Assembly (NCBI GenBank): GCA_031291035.1
Contig: JAISLI010000034.1
Location: 1-53,558, forward strand
Source: Desulfovibrio sp.
GTDB lineage: Bacteria; Desulfobacterota; Desulfovibrionia; Desulfovibrionales; Desulfovibrionaceae
Length of the DNA stretch: 53,558 nucleotides
Direction: 5' to 3'
Positions 26,604 to 35,678 of this stretch are shown here, piece by piece (the stretch's first letter is position 1; every line of letters starts with the position of its first letter). A program made the translations under genes and the position numbers. The notes beneath the pieces were generated by a model. The model had not been told where the DNA came from. It worked only from the letters and a program-made list of their open reading frames with translations, and did not search any database.

Positions 26604-28289
26604 ATGAGCCAAGCCATAAAAACGGCCCAGAGCAATTACACCGGACCGGTGGTGGTGGATCCGCTCACCCGTATTGAAGGCCACCTGCGCGTTGAAGTGG
26701 AAGTGGAAAACGGCAAAATCAAGGAGGCCCGGACCTGCGGCACATTGTTCCGCGGCCTGGAAATCATTCTGAAAGGACGGGACCCGCGCGACGCGCAGCA
26801 CTTTACCCAGCGCACCTGCGGCGTTTGCACCTATACCCATGCGCTGGCCTCCACGCGCGCCCTGGAAGACGCCATCAACAAGTCCATTCCGCCCAACGCC
26901 ACGCGCATCCGCAATCTGGTGCTGGGCATGTTGTTTCTGCATGACCATCTTGTGCATTTCTATCATTTGCACGCGCTTGATTTTGTGGACGTCACCGCCG
27001 CCCTGCAGGCGGACCCGGTCAAAGCGGCCGGCATAGCCACATCCATATCGTCGCGCAGCGTCACGCCGGAGGATTACAAAGCCGTCCAGGCAAAACTCAG
27101 GGCTTTTGTGGCCAGCGGTCAACTCGGCCCCTTCACGAACGCCTACTTCCTGGGCGGCCACCCGGCCTATCAGCTTGATCCCGAAGTCAACCTGATCGCC
27201 ACAGCCGACTACCTCCAGGCTTTGCGCGTTCAGGTGGAAACGGCGCGGGGCATGGCGATTTTCGGCGCAAAAAACCCGCATGTCCAGTTTATGGTGGGTG
27301 GCGGCGTCACCTGTTATGAAGCCCTCACGGCGGAGCGTATCAAGGAATTTCGTGAAATATACAAGAAGACGCGCGCCTTTATTGAGCAGTGCTACATTCC
27401 GGATCTTCTCGCGGTGGCTGAAGGCTATAAAAACTGGGCGGCTTTCGGCGGCACAAAGAATTTCATGGCCTTCGGAGAATTCCCGGCCGCGGACGGCGAG
27501 CGGGATCTGGACAGCCGCTGGCTCAAGCCGGGCGTTATCTATGACTGCAACATCACGGACACCCGGAAATTCGATCCGAAAAAAATTATGGAACACGTGC
27601 GCCACAGCTGGTACGAAGGAGACAAGGCATCAGCCCCTTACGAGGGCGAAACAAAGCCGGCCTTCACCAAAATGGGCGACAAGGATCGCTATTCCTGGCT
27701 CAAAGCTCCGCGCTATGACAATCACGCCGTGGAAACAGGCCCGCTGGCCCAAATGCTGGTGGACTACTCCCGGAATCACAAGACTGTGAAACCTCTTGTG
27801 GATTTTGTCCTCAAAAAACTGGGCGTCGGCCCCGAGGCTCTTTTTTCCACGCTCGGCCGTACGGCCGCCCGCGGCATTCAAACACTCGCCGTCGCCCGGC
27901 AGCTTGAGCAATGGCTTGACGAATACGAAGCCGGCATCGGCAGAGGCGACAAAAAAATCGTGGAAGACTATGAAGCTCCCAAAAACGCCAAAGGCGTGGG
28001 TTTTGTCAACGCGCCGCGCGGCGGTCTTTCACACTGGCTGCGTACGGATGAACGCGGAAAAATCGCAAACTTTCAGCTTGTTGTTCCCACTACCTGGAAT
28101 TTGGGGCCCCGCGATTCCCAAAGTGTACCCGGCGCGGCCGAAGAGGCCCTTGTGGGTACGCCGGTGGCCGATCCCCGGCGCCCGGTGGAAATTTTGCGCA
28201 CCATCCATTCCTTTGACCCCTGCATTGCCTGTGCCGTACACGTGATTGACGGGCAGACAAACGAAGTGCATAAATTCAAGGTGCTGTAA
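26604..28289 (+). CDS. hynA: Periplasmic [NiFe] hydrogenase large subunit
   Basis: 561 residues. It has no signal peptide, as expected, since it is exported by riding on HynB. The Ni-Fe ligands are C72 and C75 (RTCGVC) and C540 and C543 (DPCIAC). The last 15 residues after His546 (starting VIDGQTNEVH) are the extension removed by a maturation protease after nickel insertion. LTRIEGHLRVEVEVENGKI is the family N-terminal signature. It oxidises or makes H2 in the periplasm. The protease gene usually found downstream in Desulfovibrio is not here; a palindromic repeat and tRNA-Lys follow instead. Confidence 0.97.
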   Translation: MSQAIKTAQSNYTGPVVVDPLTRIEGHLRVEVEVENGKIKEARTCGTLFRGLEIILKGRDPRDAQHFTQRTCGVCTYTHALASTRALEDAINKSIPPNATRIRNLVLGMLFLHDHLVHFYHLHALDFVDVTAALQADPVKAAGIATSISSRSVTPEDYKAVQAKLRAFVASGQLGPFTNAYFLGGHPAYQLDPEVNLIATADYLQALRVQVETARGMAIFGAKNPHVQFMVGGGVTCYEALTAERIKEFREIYKKTRAFIEQCYIPDLLAVAEGYKNWAAFGGTKNFMAFGEFPAADGERDLDSRWLKPGVIYDCNITDTRKFDPKKIMEHVRHSWYEGDKASAPYEGETKPAFTKMGDKDRYSWLKAPRYDNHAVETGPLAQMLVDYSRNHKTVKPLVDFVLKKLGVGPEALFSTLGRTAARGIQTLAVARQLEQWLDEYEAGIGRGDKKIVEDYEAPKNAKGVGFVNAPRGGLSHWLRTDERGKIANFQLVVPTTWNLGPRDSQSVPGAAEEALVGTPVADPRRPVEILRTIHSFDPCIACAVHVIDGQTNEVHKFKVL

Positions 28290-28314
28290 CACAGCGTCAT
28301 GACACGTCCATTGC

Positions 28315-28341
28315 AAGGGGCGGGGCACCAGCCCGCCCCTT
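28315..28341. terminator. GC-rich hairpin after hynA
   Basis: AAGGGGCGGG pairs with CCCGCCCCTT around a seven-base loop, 26 bases past the hynA stop. It is directly joined to palindromic repeat copy A and could terminate the hydrogenase transcript. Confidence 0.55.
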
Positions 28342-28342
28342 G

Positions 28343-28387
28343 TGCCGCGAAACAGGAGCAGGAGCAGGCGGGCTTTGCCCGCCGCAA
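28343..28387 (-). repeat. Dispersed palindromic repeat, copy A (module 1)
   Basis: On the minus strand it reads TTGCGGCGGGCAAAGCCCGC, then CTGCTCCTGCTCCTGTTTCG and CGGCA. It matches 42619-42657 apart from a duplicated CTCCTG and three substitutions. Two of the substitutions are a paired change in the hairpin (G-C in one, T-A in the other). It lies in the convergent gap between hynA and tRNA-Lys. Confidence 0.7.
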
Positions 28388-28406
28388 TTGCTCCGGGGGC
28401 TTTTCC

Positions 28407-28430
28407 CGACGGGCTGCGGCCCGTCGGGCA
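28407..28430. repeat. Hairpin next to repeat copy A
   Basis: CCGACGGGC pairs with GCCCGTCGG around a short TGCG loop. It lies in the same convergent gap and may belong to the same composite palindromic element or act as the tRNA-Lys terminator. Confidence 0.5.
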
Positions 28431-28583
28431 TAATGGCAGGCCGGAAGAGGGGCCGCGCATGAGCGTGGAAGAAAATGCGGAAGGTATTGAATTTTTTCCG
28501 GCGATTCGATAGACTTCATTGCCGGAAGGGATTCTCCGACAACCGGGAAGTCGGAACTCCGCGAATGTGGGTGAGCTGATGTG

Positions 28584-28659
<76 letters not shown>

Positions 28660-28678
28660 GACAACGAATCAGAAAGCC

Positions 28679-28706
28679 AGATTACGCCCGTTTGTTTTTT
28701 TGTCAA
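28679..28706 (-). promoter_or_regulatory. Promoter of tRNA-Lys
   Basis: On the minus strand: TTGACA, 16 bases, TAATCT, ending 19 bases before the tRNA 5' end. Confidence 0.6.
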
Positions 28707-28796
28707 TATTTTTTGCATTTCTTCCCGTCAATCCGGTCTGACCGGTCTGGACAAAAAGTATTGAGAGCAACGCCGCAACAGAGCCGTTTTTTCCCG

Positions 28797-30674
28797 ATGT
28801 TCGCGCCGCTTCGTCTTCTTGCCGCGGGCCTGCTGTCTTTTTTTATTTTGTCCTCCGCTCCCGTTGCGGCCGGTTTGCCGGATCTGCCTGTAAACACGGA
28901 ATTTGCCCGTGACGGCGAACATATCATTGCCGCCGTATTCGTCGGCATTCCCGCCGGTTATCATGCGTACGCCCATGAGCCCGGAGACTCCGGCCGTCCT
29001 GCCCTTCTCGGATTTTCATCCGGCGGCTGTTCCCTGCCTGTTTTTTACCCGCCCGGCGCCATGCAGCGTGACTATTATGACGCGGAGGCCACCGTTTTTG
29101 TCTATGAAGGCATGACGACATTCCTTGTTGACTTGCCGTCCGATAAAGCCGGCATGCCGTATACGCTGGATATAAGTCTCCTGCTCTGTTCCGCCAAAAA
29201 CTGTCTGCCGGTCAGCCGGCGTCTCGACGGTTTTGTTCCCGATGCGCCGCGGGCAATGGAAAACATGCCGTGGCGCGACATCGCGCTCGCGGCGTTGCGG
29301 GCCGCCCGCAATGGCGCGGGACAATCCGGCTCCGTGCCCCCTGGGGAAATTATTCCGCGTGAAAACGACAATTCCGAAAAAAGAGACCTTGAAATTCGAC
29401 TCAGGCCAACCTATGCGGACGAGTCCCTGGAAATATCCGGTCTGGTCAAAGCCCTTCTGGCGGGGATTCCGGCGGGGCTTCTGCTGAACGCCATGCCCTG
29501 CGTTCTCCCGGTGCTGGTTTTGAAAGTCGGCGGTTTTCTGATGCTGCCCGGCACGGATCGCAAGGGGGGCCTGCGTCGCCTGCGTGAGCACAATCTCTGC
29601 TTTGTGGCCGGCGTCATGACTTTTTTCACGGCCCTTGCGCTGATTCTCGGTCTTGCCAATCTGATGTGGGGGCAACTGTATCAGAATCAGACAATTCTGC
29701 TCGTCCTGCTCGTGGTCGTTTTTTTGCTGGGGCTTTCCATGTTGGGGGTATTTACCCTCCCGGTCGTTGATTTCAAATTTGCCGCGAAAGTGCGCAAACC
29801 GCGTCTGCAGTTCTATTTAACCGGATTCCTCTCCACCTTCCTGGCAACCCCCTGCAGCGGGCCATTGCTGGGCGGCGTTTTGAGCTGGGCTTTTATCCAG
29901 TCTTTGCCGGTGCTTGTATTTGTATTCTGGTCCATCGGGCTTGGCATGTCCTTGCCGTATCTTCTTTTGTGCGTCTGGCCCGGCATGACGCAACTCCTGC
30001 CGAAACCCGGTCCCTGGATGCTCTTTTTTGAGCGCATCGTCGGTTTTCTTCTTCTCGGAACAACATTGTACCTTTTTTCGATCCTGCCGGTGAACAAATA
30101 CCCGCAAGTATTGTGCGCGCTTCTTCTGGTGGCGTTCTGCGCCTGGCTCTGGGGACGGCACGGCGGCGGAACAGCCTCCGTCCGGCGCCGCGCGGCGGTC
30201 GGCGCAACCTGCCTTGTTGTTCTGGCTGTCGCGGCCTTCATTGTATTGCGGCCGGCAACCCCGCCGCCGCAATGGCGCTCGTTCACTCCCGAATATTTTT
30301 CCGCGCGGCTGGGGGAAAAAAACATGTTGCTGGAATTCACCGCCGACTGGTGCCCCAACTGCAAATTTCTGGAAGCCGCCGTCCTGACGGATGAAAGGCT
30401 GGGAGAATGGCAACGCCGTTATGACATGGAGTTCATCCGCGTTGACATTACGAATGACAATCCTTGTGCAATCCGGCTTCTGGAAGAACTGGGCAGCAAG
30501 AGCCTTCCCCTGACGGCGCTCTTTCCGGCCGGCGCGAAGGCTTCCTCCCCGTTGGTGTTGCGGGATATGTATACTGTGCGGCACATTGAGAAAAATATGA
30601 ACGAAATTTTTTTCGGACCATACGGATTCGGATTGTCCGCAATTTTTCAACGCGCGCCTATGGAACTTTACTGA
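28797..30674 (+). CDS. DsbD/ScsB family thiol:disulfide interchange protein
   Basis: 625 residues from the ATG at 28797 (MFAPLRLLAAGLLSFFILSS), a clear signal peptide; the ribosome site is weak. Order: periplasmic alpha-like domain (about 25-170) with LLLCSAKNCLPV. A membrane domain (about 230-490, eight helices) has paired Cys in NAMPCVLPVL and LATPCSGPLLGG. A C-terminal periplasmic thioredoxin domain has C519-P-N-C522 (TADWCPNCKFL). It passes electrons from cytosolic thioredoxin across the inner membrane to periplasmic reductants, for disulfide isomerisation, cytochrome c maturation or copper resistance. It stands alone, with a terminator after it. Confidence 0.92.
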   Translation: MFAPLRLLAAGLLSFFILSSAPVAAGLPDLPVNTEFARDGEHIIAAVFVGIPAGYHAYAHEPGDSGRPALLGFSSGGCSLPVFYPPGAMQRDYYDAEATVFVYEGMTTFLVDLPSDKAGMPYTLDISLLLCSAKNCLPVSRRLDGFVPDAPRAMENMPWRDIALAALRAARNGAGQSGSVPPGEIIPRENDNSEKRDLEIRLRPTYADESLEISGLVKALLAGIPAGLLLNAMPCVLPVLVLKVGGFLMLPGTDRKGGLRRLREHNLCFVAGVMTFFTALALILGLANLMWGQLYQNQTILLVLLVVVFLLGLSMLGVFTLPVVDFKFAAKVRKPRLQFYLTGFLSTFLATPCSGPLLGGVLSWAFIQSLPVLVFVFWSIGLGMSLPYLLLCVWPGMTQLLPKPGPWMLFFERIVGFLLLGTTLYLFSILPVNKYPQVLCALLLVAFCAWLWGRHGGGTASVRRRAAVGATCLVVLAVAAFIVLRPATPPPQWRSFTPEYFSARLGEKNMLLEFTADWCPNCKFLEAAVLTDERLGEWQRRYDMEFIRVDITNDNPCAIRLLEELGSKSLPLTALFPAGAKASSPLVLRDMYTVRHIEKNMNEIFFGPYGFGLSAIFQRAPMELY

Positions 30675-30718
30675 TTTGCCGATAAGACGTAGCATGACGT
30701 AAAAAATTGTTGTCTCCC

Positions 30719-30754
30719 CAGTGCCCGGCCGGGACTGTGGCACTGAAATTTTTT
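30719..30754 (+). terminator. Rho-independent terminator after the dsbD-like gene
   Basis: CAGTGCC pairs with GGCACTG, enclosing a second palindrome (CCCGGCCGGG). A run of seven T follows at 30748-30754. It lies about 45 bases past the stop. Confidence 0.75.
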
Positions 30755-30817
30755 TGTCTTCAACTTCCTGCAAAAATTTTAAAGCGGTCGCGGACGACCG
30801 GCGACAACGGAGCGCGT

Positions 30818-31294
30818 ATGGACCCAAGCCAGAAAAGACAGGACGACGAACTTCTCCAACTGGTCACGTTCAGTATTGGTGAAGAGGAATTCGGGGTCAA
30901 CATTCTCAAGGTGCAGGAAATCATACGCACCATGGAAATCACCAAAGTGCCCCGGGCGCCGGAGTTTGTCGAAGGCGTCATCAATCTGCGCGGCAAGGTG
31001 ATACCGATCATTGACCTGCGCCGCCGTTTCGGGCTGATTCCGAAAAAACACGATAAAAACACACGCATTATCGTGATTGAAATCAATAACATCATTGTGG
31101 GCTTTGTGGTGGATGCGGTTTCCGAAGTGCTCCGCATTCCCGCAAGCACGGTGGAGCCGCCGCCGCCCGTCGTCGCCGGAGTGGATTCCGATTACATCAG
31201 CGGCGTCGGTAAATTGCAGGATCGCCTTTTGATCATGCTGGATCTGGACAGGCTCCTTTCCGGCGGCGATATGGAATTCTTGAGCATGATGTGA
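30818..31294 (+). CDS. cheW: Chemotaxis coupling protein CheW
   Basis: 158 residues, ATG 30818 after GGAG. A single CheW domain: LLQLVTFSIGEEEFGVNILKVQEI, PRAPEFVEGVINLRGKVIP, IDLRRRFG, then FVVDAVSEVLRIP. It bridges chemoreceptors and CheA in the cytoplasmic array. It is isolated from other che genes, which is common for cheW paralogues in Desulfovibrio. Which receptor set it serves cannot be told. Confidence 0.96.
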   Translation: MDPSQKRQDDELLQLVTFSIGEEEFGVNILKVQEIIRTMEITKVPRAPEFVEGVINLRGKVIPIIDLRRRFGLIPKKHDKNTRIIVIEINNIIVGFVVDAVSEVLRIPASTVEPPPPVVAGVDSDYISGVGKLQDRLLIMLDLDRLLSGGDMEFLSMM

Positions 31295-31367
31295 CCCCGG
31301 TCATCGTTTTCTTCGGGTTCCTCCCTCCGTCCGGCCGGCCCGGGAAAACGACGCCTGTAAAAACGAA

Positions 31368-33110
31368 ATGCGGAATCAGATCCTGCCCTTGGTACGCCTT
31401 TCTCCTTGCGGAAAAGGCTATACGCGCGACCTTGACAAGGCCGTGACTCCGGACCGGACCATACGCCGTGTGCGGGAACGCCTTGGCGCCGTCAACATGG
31501 ACATACTCGCCGAAACTAGGCGCATTGACGTCGGCCGGCTCGGCATACCCGTATATTTGAGCGTTTGCGGCGCCGACGCCCGTAAAATCATGCCCACGCG
31601 CAAACAAATGGGCAAAGGTTCCTCGCCGGAGCAGGCCCAAGCCTCCGCGCTCATGGAACTTATGGAGCGTTATGCCTTTTTCAGCTTCTGGAATCAAAAG
31701 CCGCACATGGAACGGCTGACATGGAGCGCGGCGGCTTCCCGCTTCGGCGACGACATGCTGCCGATTTCAGCCGTGCTGCGTTCCGTGGACGATACGCTGG
31801 ACCCGGAATCGGCACGCCGCATGCTTGACCTTGCGCCCTGGTTTTTTTATCCGGCAACGCATCTGCAAAGCGGACGCAATGTCTGGCTGCCGCTGGACTG
31901 GTTCAAACTGCTCGGCGAGTTCAACGGCACATCCGCCGGCAATACGCCGGAGGAATCCCTGTTGCAGGGCATAGGCGAACTTGTGGAGCGCCATGTCTGC
32001 TGTCTTGTTGACCGCCGGCGCTGCCAAACGGCGACGATTGACGCGAAGGGCTGTGCCGACCCCGTCCTTGAGGCTCTCCTGCGCGCTTTTGAGCAAAACG
32101 GCGTGCGGTTGACGCTCAAGGATTTTTCTTTGGGCATGCCGCTGCCCACCGTGGGTGCCGTCGCGTGGGATCCCGCCACATTTCCCGAACGCTCGGAAAT
32201 CGTTTTTACGGCGGGCACAGCCGCCACGCCGGCCAAAGCGGCCATCCGGGCCATAACCGAAGTCGCGCAGCTTGCCGGCGATTTTTGCACCGGCGCCTGC
32301 TATGAGGCATCGGGCCTGCCGAAATTTGCCGCCCCCGAAGACGCCGAATGGCTTCTGCGGGGGCCGGCGATACCGCTTTCGCAACTGCCGAGCGTGGAAA
32401 ACAGCGACATCCGCGAAGAGCTGCTGGCGACCCTGCGCGGCCTCAGCCCCCTGGAGGCCTATGCGGTGGAGACCACCCACGCGCGACTCGGAATACCCGC
32501 CCACTACAGCATTGTCCCCGGACTTGCCTTTCGCGAACGTGACCGCAACCAGAGTCTGGGGCTTTTTGTCGGGCGCAAATTGGCTGAGGAAGGCACGGAA
32601 AGCGAAGCGTCCGCCGGCCTCAAAGCCCTTGCGGAGTGCTGTCCCGATGCGCATTTCCTGCCGTTTTTCAACGGGATTCTGGCCATGCGCCTCCAGCGCT
32701 TCGACACGGCGCGCGCGCAGTTCCTCAAGGCTCTGCCTGTGCAACCCGACGCGGATTCCGCCGCCTTGGCGGCATTCTACGCGGGCTATGCCGATACTCT
32801 CGTAAACCGCTGGCAAGACGCGCTGCCCATGCTTGAGAAAGCCTTTCAGCTTTGTCCCGACATGAAAGAATATGCCAATCTGCTCGGCGTGGCCCGTTTC
32901 AGGACGCGCAGGTATGAAGAGGCGGCGTTGGCTTTTACGGCTGCGCTCAGAATTGACAAAGGTTCCGTGATGGATATCGCCAATCTGGGCCTGTGCCGAA
33001 AATTTTTGGGAGAGAAAGAAGAAGCCGCCCGCCTGTTGCGCGCCGCTCTGGAAATAGACCCGTCGATTGCCTTCGCGCGGGAACATCTTGAACAGTTGAC
33101 AGAGGCCTGA
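31368..33110 (+). CDS. YcaO-domain protein with C-terminal TPR repeats
   Basis: 580 residues. The YcaO ATP-dependent cyclodehydratase/thioamidation fold occupies about 1-400. Its ATP/Mg motifs are present: S-x3-E-x2-E-R in SALMELMERY, an E-rich helix in GIGELVERH, and E-x2-Q in RAITEVAQLAG. About 410-575 are at least four TPR units (FNGILAMRLQRFDTARAQFL, AALAFTAALRIDKGSVMD, EEAARLLRAALEIDPS). YcaO enzymes activate backbone amides; bacterial stand-alone members act on ribosomal protein or peptide substrates. No TfuA, precursor peptide or RimO is adjacent. prmA converges on it 10 bases downstream. The substrate is unknown; the TPRs probably recruit it. Confidence 0.88.
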   Translation: MRNQILPLVRLSPCGKGYTRDLDKAVTPDRTIRRVRERLGAVNMDILAETRRIDVGRLGIPVYLSVCGADARKIMPTRKQMGKGSSPEQAQASALMELMERYAFFSFWNQKPHMERLTWSAAASRFGDDMLPISAVLRSVDDTLDPESARRMLDLAPWFFYPATHLQSGRNVWLPLDWFKLLGEFNGTSAGNTPEESLLQGIGELVERHVCCLVDRRRCQTATIDAKGCADPVLEALLRAFEQNGVRLTLKDFSLGMPLPTVGAVAWDPATFPERSEIVFTAGTAATPAKAAIRAITEVAQLAGDFCTGACYEASGLPKFAAPEDAEWLLRGPAIPLSQLPSVENSDIREELLATLRGLSPLEAYAVETTHARLGIPAHYSIVPGLAFRERDRNQSLGLFVGRKLAEEGTESEASAGLKALAECCPDAHFLPFFNGILAMRLQRFDTARAQFLKALPVQPDADSAALAAFYAGYADTLVNRWQDALPMLEKAFQLCPDMKEYANLLGVARFRTRRYEEAALAFTAALRIDKGSVMDIANLGLCRKFLGEKEEAARLLRAALEIDPSIAFAREHLEQLTEA

Positions 33111-33120
33111 ACGTCCATCC

Positions 33121-33984
33121 TCAGCTCCAGACAAGGGCAACCCAGTCCCCGTCACAAACGCGTCTCGCCCCGGACAGTCCTTCCGCTCTGTACGCCGCTT
33201 CCACTTTCTCCGCCTGGTTTCCGAGTATGCCGGAAAGTATCAGGCATCCGTCCCCGGCAAGGATTCCGGCGATTGCGGGCGCGAAGTCCATCAAAGGCCC
33301 CGCCAGGATATTGGCGAGTATGACGTCGTAACGGCCGCCGGCGGCATACTCCGCCGCGCGCTCCAGGCTGCCGTTAAGCGCTTCAAAATTGTCGGCGTTG
33401 TTGAGCCGCCTGTTTTCCAGGGCATTGTCCACGGCAAGCTGGTCGATGTCCAAAGCAAGGCCGGCGAGACCGCTCATGGAACAGGCAATGGCCAGCACCC
33501 CGGAGCCGGTGCCGAGATCCAAAAATTTTTGGCCGGGCTGTATGCGCCCCAAATCCAGCAAATCGCTCAAAACGCGCAGGCAGAGGGCGGTTGTGGCATG
33601 ATGCCCGGTACCGAAGGCGCTTTTGGGGTCAATAATAATTCGCGTACGGTCGGAAAAATCGCGATGCCGCTTCAACCACGGCGGCAAAACCACAAAACGG
33701 GCGCCGCATACGACAGGGGTAAAATACTCCCGCCAGGCGGAAAGCCAGTCCTGTTTCTCCACTTCCGCCAAGCTGCAGACAGCGCCGGACACAATCTCCT
33801 GTACGGCGTTTCGCACCTTCAGGGCATGTCCGGCATGTTCGCTGTAGATGCGGAAGCACGCCCCGGCGCCGGCAACTTCCCGCTCCTCCCATCCGCGGGG
33901 GGCGTGCAAGGCCAGAATTCCGTTGAGCAGTTCGGCATCATTGCCGGTGGGCACCGATATGTCCAGACGAAAACAGGACGCCAT
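33121..33984 (-). CDS. prmA: Ribosomal protein L11 methyltransferase
   Basis: 287 residues. The SAM-binding motif I is KFLDLGTGSGVLAIACS, preceded by the family block SAFGTGHHATTALCLR and followed by LALDIDQLAVDNALENRRLNN and VILANILAGPLMDFAP. It trimethylates residues of L11 in the cytoplasm. The N-terminal substrate-binding domain is present, though somewhat variable. It is convergent with the YcaO gene and divergent from pepA. Confidence 0.93.
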   Translation of the reverse strand: MASCFRLDISVPTGNDAELLNGILALHAPRGWEEREVAGAGACFRIYSEHAGHALKVRNAVQEIVSGAVCSLAEVEKQDWLSAWREYFTPVVCGARFVVLPPWLKRHRDFSDRTRIIIDPKSAFGTGHHATTALCLRVLSDLLDLGRIQPGQKFLDLGTGSGVLAIACSMSGLAGLALDIDQLAVDNALENRRLNNADNFEALNGSLERAAEYAAGGRYDVILANILAGPLMDFAPAIAGILAGDGCLILSGILGNQAEKVEAAYRAEGLSGARRVCDGDWVALVWS

Positions 33985-34172
33985 GCTTTTGGGTAGCGCC
34001 GGCGGCCCTGCCTGTCAAGCTCAGCGCCGAAAAAAAAGGCCGGATGGAATTTGCCGCATTGCCCTTCCGCGGGAAAGAAGTTACCCTGTTCCACTCGTCC
34101 GGGCAGGCCGGGACCGCGTTTGCGCGTTCCCGACCGGAATGTTAAACAAGACAAAATTTCGTGGGATAACAC

Positions 34173-35678
34173 ATGCCGAACATACATTTTCAAAATCTTG
34201 GTCCCGAACAATGGAAGGCTGAGGTCATGCTGGTTCCCTTCTGCGAAGGCGAGGTTGAGCCGGCCCTGCATCCCGAACTGGACAAGGTTGTTCCCTGGCT
34301 TGCCGTGGCCCCGGCCCTGCGCGATCTGCGTGGAGAAAAGGACGAACTGGCGCTGGTTCACGGGCATCCGAAGCTTTCCGTTCCCCGTGTGTTGACTGTG
34401 GGGTTGGGTCCGCGGAACGCGCTGGAGATGGACACGTTCCGCGAGGCCATTGCTGCAGCGGTGAGGCTGTGCGTCAAAAAAGAATTTTCCTCCGTTCTCT
34501 TGCCCGAACCTTTGCTCGCCGGCCTGCCCGGCGGCCGGGAACGCCTGGTGGAAGAGGCCGTCTGTGCGGCCTTGCTGGCTTTGCACCGTTTTTCCGCACT
34601 GAAAAAGAAACCGGAACAGGCCGTCAAGGGACCGGAATGGATTGCCCTGGGTTTCACCGGCGGCAATCCGGACTATCTGCACGCGGCCGCCCGGCGTGGA
34701 GAAAACGCGGCTGACGCCGTGAGCATGGCCAGGGAACTCGCCAACATGCCGGGCAATCTGCTTCCGCCGCAGGCCATTGCGGAACGGGCGGAACAGCTTG
34801 CCGGCGAGTGCGGTTTCTCCTGTACTGTTTTCAATGAGACAGAGCTTGAAAAACAGGGTTTCGGCGCGCTTGCCGCAGTGGGGGGAGGGGCCGCCCGTCC
34901 GCCGCGCCTTGTTGTTCTGGAACACGCCCCGGAAGGCCGCGGACAGGAAAAGCCGCTGATTTTTATCGGCAAGGGCATCACCTTCGATTCCGGCGGCCTG
35001 TGTATCAAATCCGCCGCCGGCATGGGAGAAATGAAAAGCGATATGTCCGGAGCGGCCGCCGTGCTGGCGGCTGTGGCGGTCGCCGCGCGCGAGAATGCGC
35101 CCCGCAGGCTGATCGGGCTTTTGGCCTGCGCGGAAAATATGCCCGGCGGCCGCGCCATGCGGCCCGGGGATGTGGTGAGGACCGTAAACGGGGATACGGT
35201 GGAAATCGCCAATACCGACGCGGAGGGCCGTCTTGTTCTTTGTGATGCCCTGTCCTGGGCGCAAAAAGAATGGACGCCCGTCGCCATTATAGACATCGCC
35301 ACTCTTACAGGCGCTTGCGCCGTGGCTCTGGGCAGGGGGGTGGCGGGACTTTTTTGCGACGACGCGGAGCTTGCCGAACGCATACGGGCCGCAGGCGGAG
35401 CATGCGGCGAGCCGTACTGGGAACTGCCCCTCTGGAAACCCTATGCCGAACATCTCAAAAGCGAGATCGCCGACATCCGCAACATGGGGCCGCGGGAGGG
35501 CGGGGCCATTCACGCCGCTCTCTTTTTGCGGCATTTTGTGGCCGGGAGCGCGCGTTGGGCGCATCTGGACATAGCCGGCACGGACTGGGCGGAAAAAGCC
35601 TCCGCTCTTTGTCCGAAGGGGGCCACGGGTTTTGGGACGCGCACCTTGCTGGAACTGGCGAGGGGAGGCGTCCTGTGA
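34173..35678 (+). CDS. pepA: Leucyl aminopeptidase (M17)
   Basis: 501 residues. The C-terminal catalytic domain has the dimetal site: FIGKGITFDSGGLCIKSAAG, MKSDMSGAAAVL, and the signature NTDAEGRLVLCDAL. LTGACAVALG and GPREGGAIHAALFLRHFV follow. The N-terminal domain (1-160) is variable, as in the family. A hexameric manganese/zinc enzyme that releases N-terminal residues from peptides. Its stop overlaps the GTG of the next gene (GTGA), so the two are probably coupled. Confidence 0.96.
   Translation: MPNIHFQNLGPEQWKAEVMLVPFCEGEVEPALHPELDKVVPWLAVAPALRDLRGEKDELALVHGHPKLSVPRVLTVGLGPRNALEMDTFREAIAAAVRLCVKKEFSSVLLPEPLLAGLPGGRERLVEEAVCAALLALHRFSALKKKPEQAVKGPEWIALGFTGGNPDYLHAAARRGENAADAVSMARELANMPGNLLPPQAIAERAEQLAGECGFSCTVFNETELEKQGFGALAAVGGGAARPPRLVVLEHAPEGRGQEKPLIFIGKGITFDSGGLCIKSAAGMGEMKSDMSGAAAVLAAVAVAARENAPRRLIGLLACAENMPGGRAMRPGDVVRTVNGDTVEIANTDAEGRLVLCDALSWAQKEWTPVAIIDIATLTGACAVALGRGVAGLFCDDAELAERIRAAGGACGEPYWELPLWKPYAEHLKSEIADIRNMGPREGGAIHAALFLRHFVAGSARWAHLDIAGTDWAEKASALCPKGATGFGTRTLLELARGGVL

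Noticed and set aside
29817..30827. 336-codon minus-strand frame opposite the DsbD-like gene
   Set aside because: Arg/Gln-rich shadow of a membrane protein gene.
34021..35564. 581-codon minus-strand frame continuing prmA upstream across pepA
   Set aside because: Shadow of pepA; it carries a part of prmA only because the frames happen to join.
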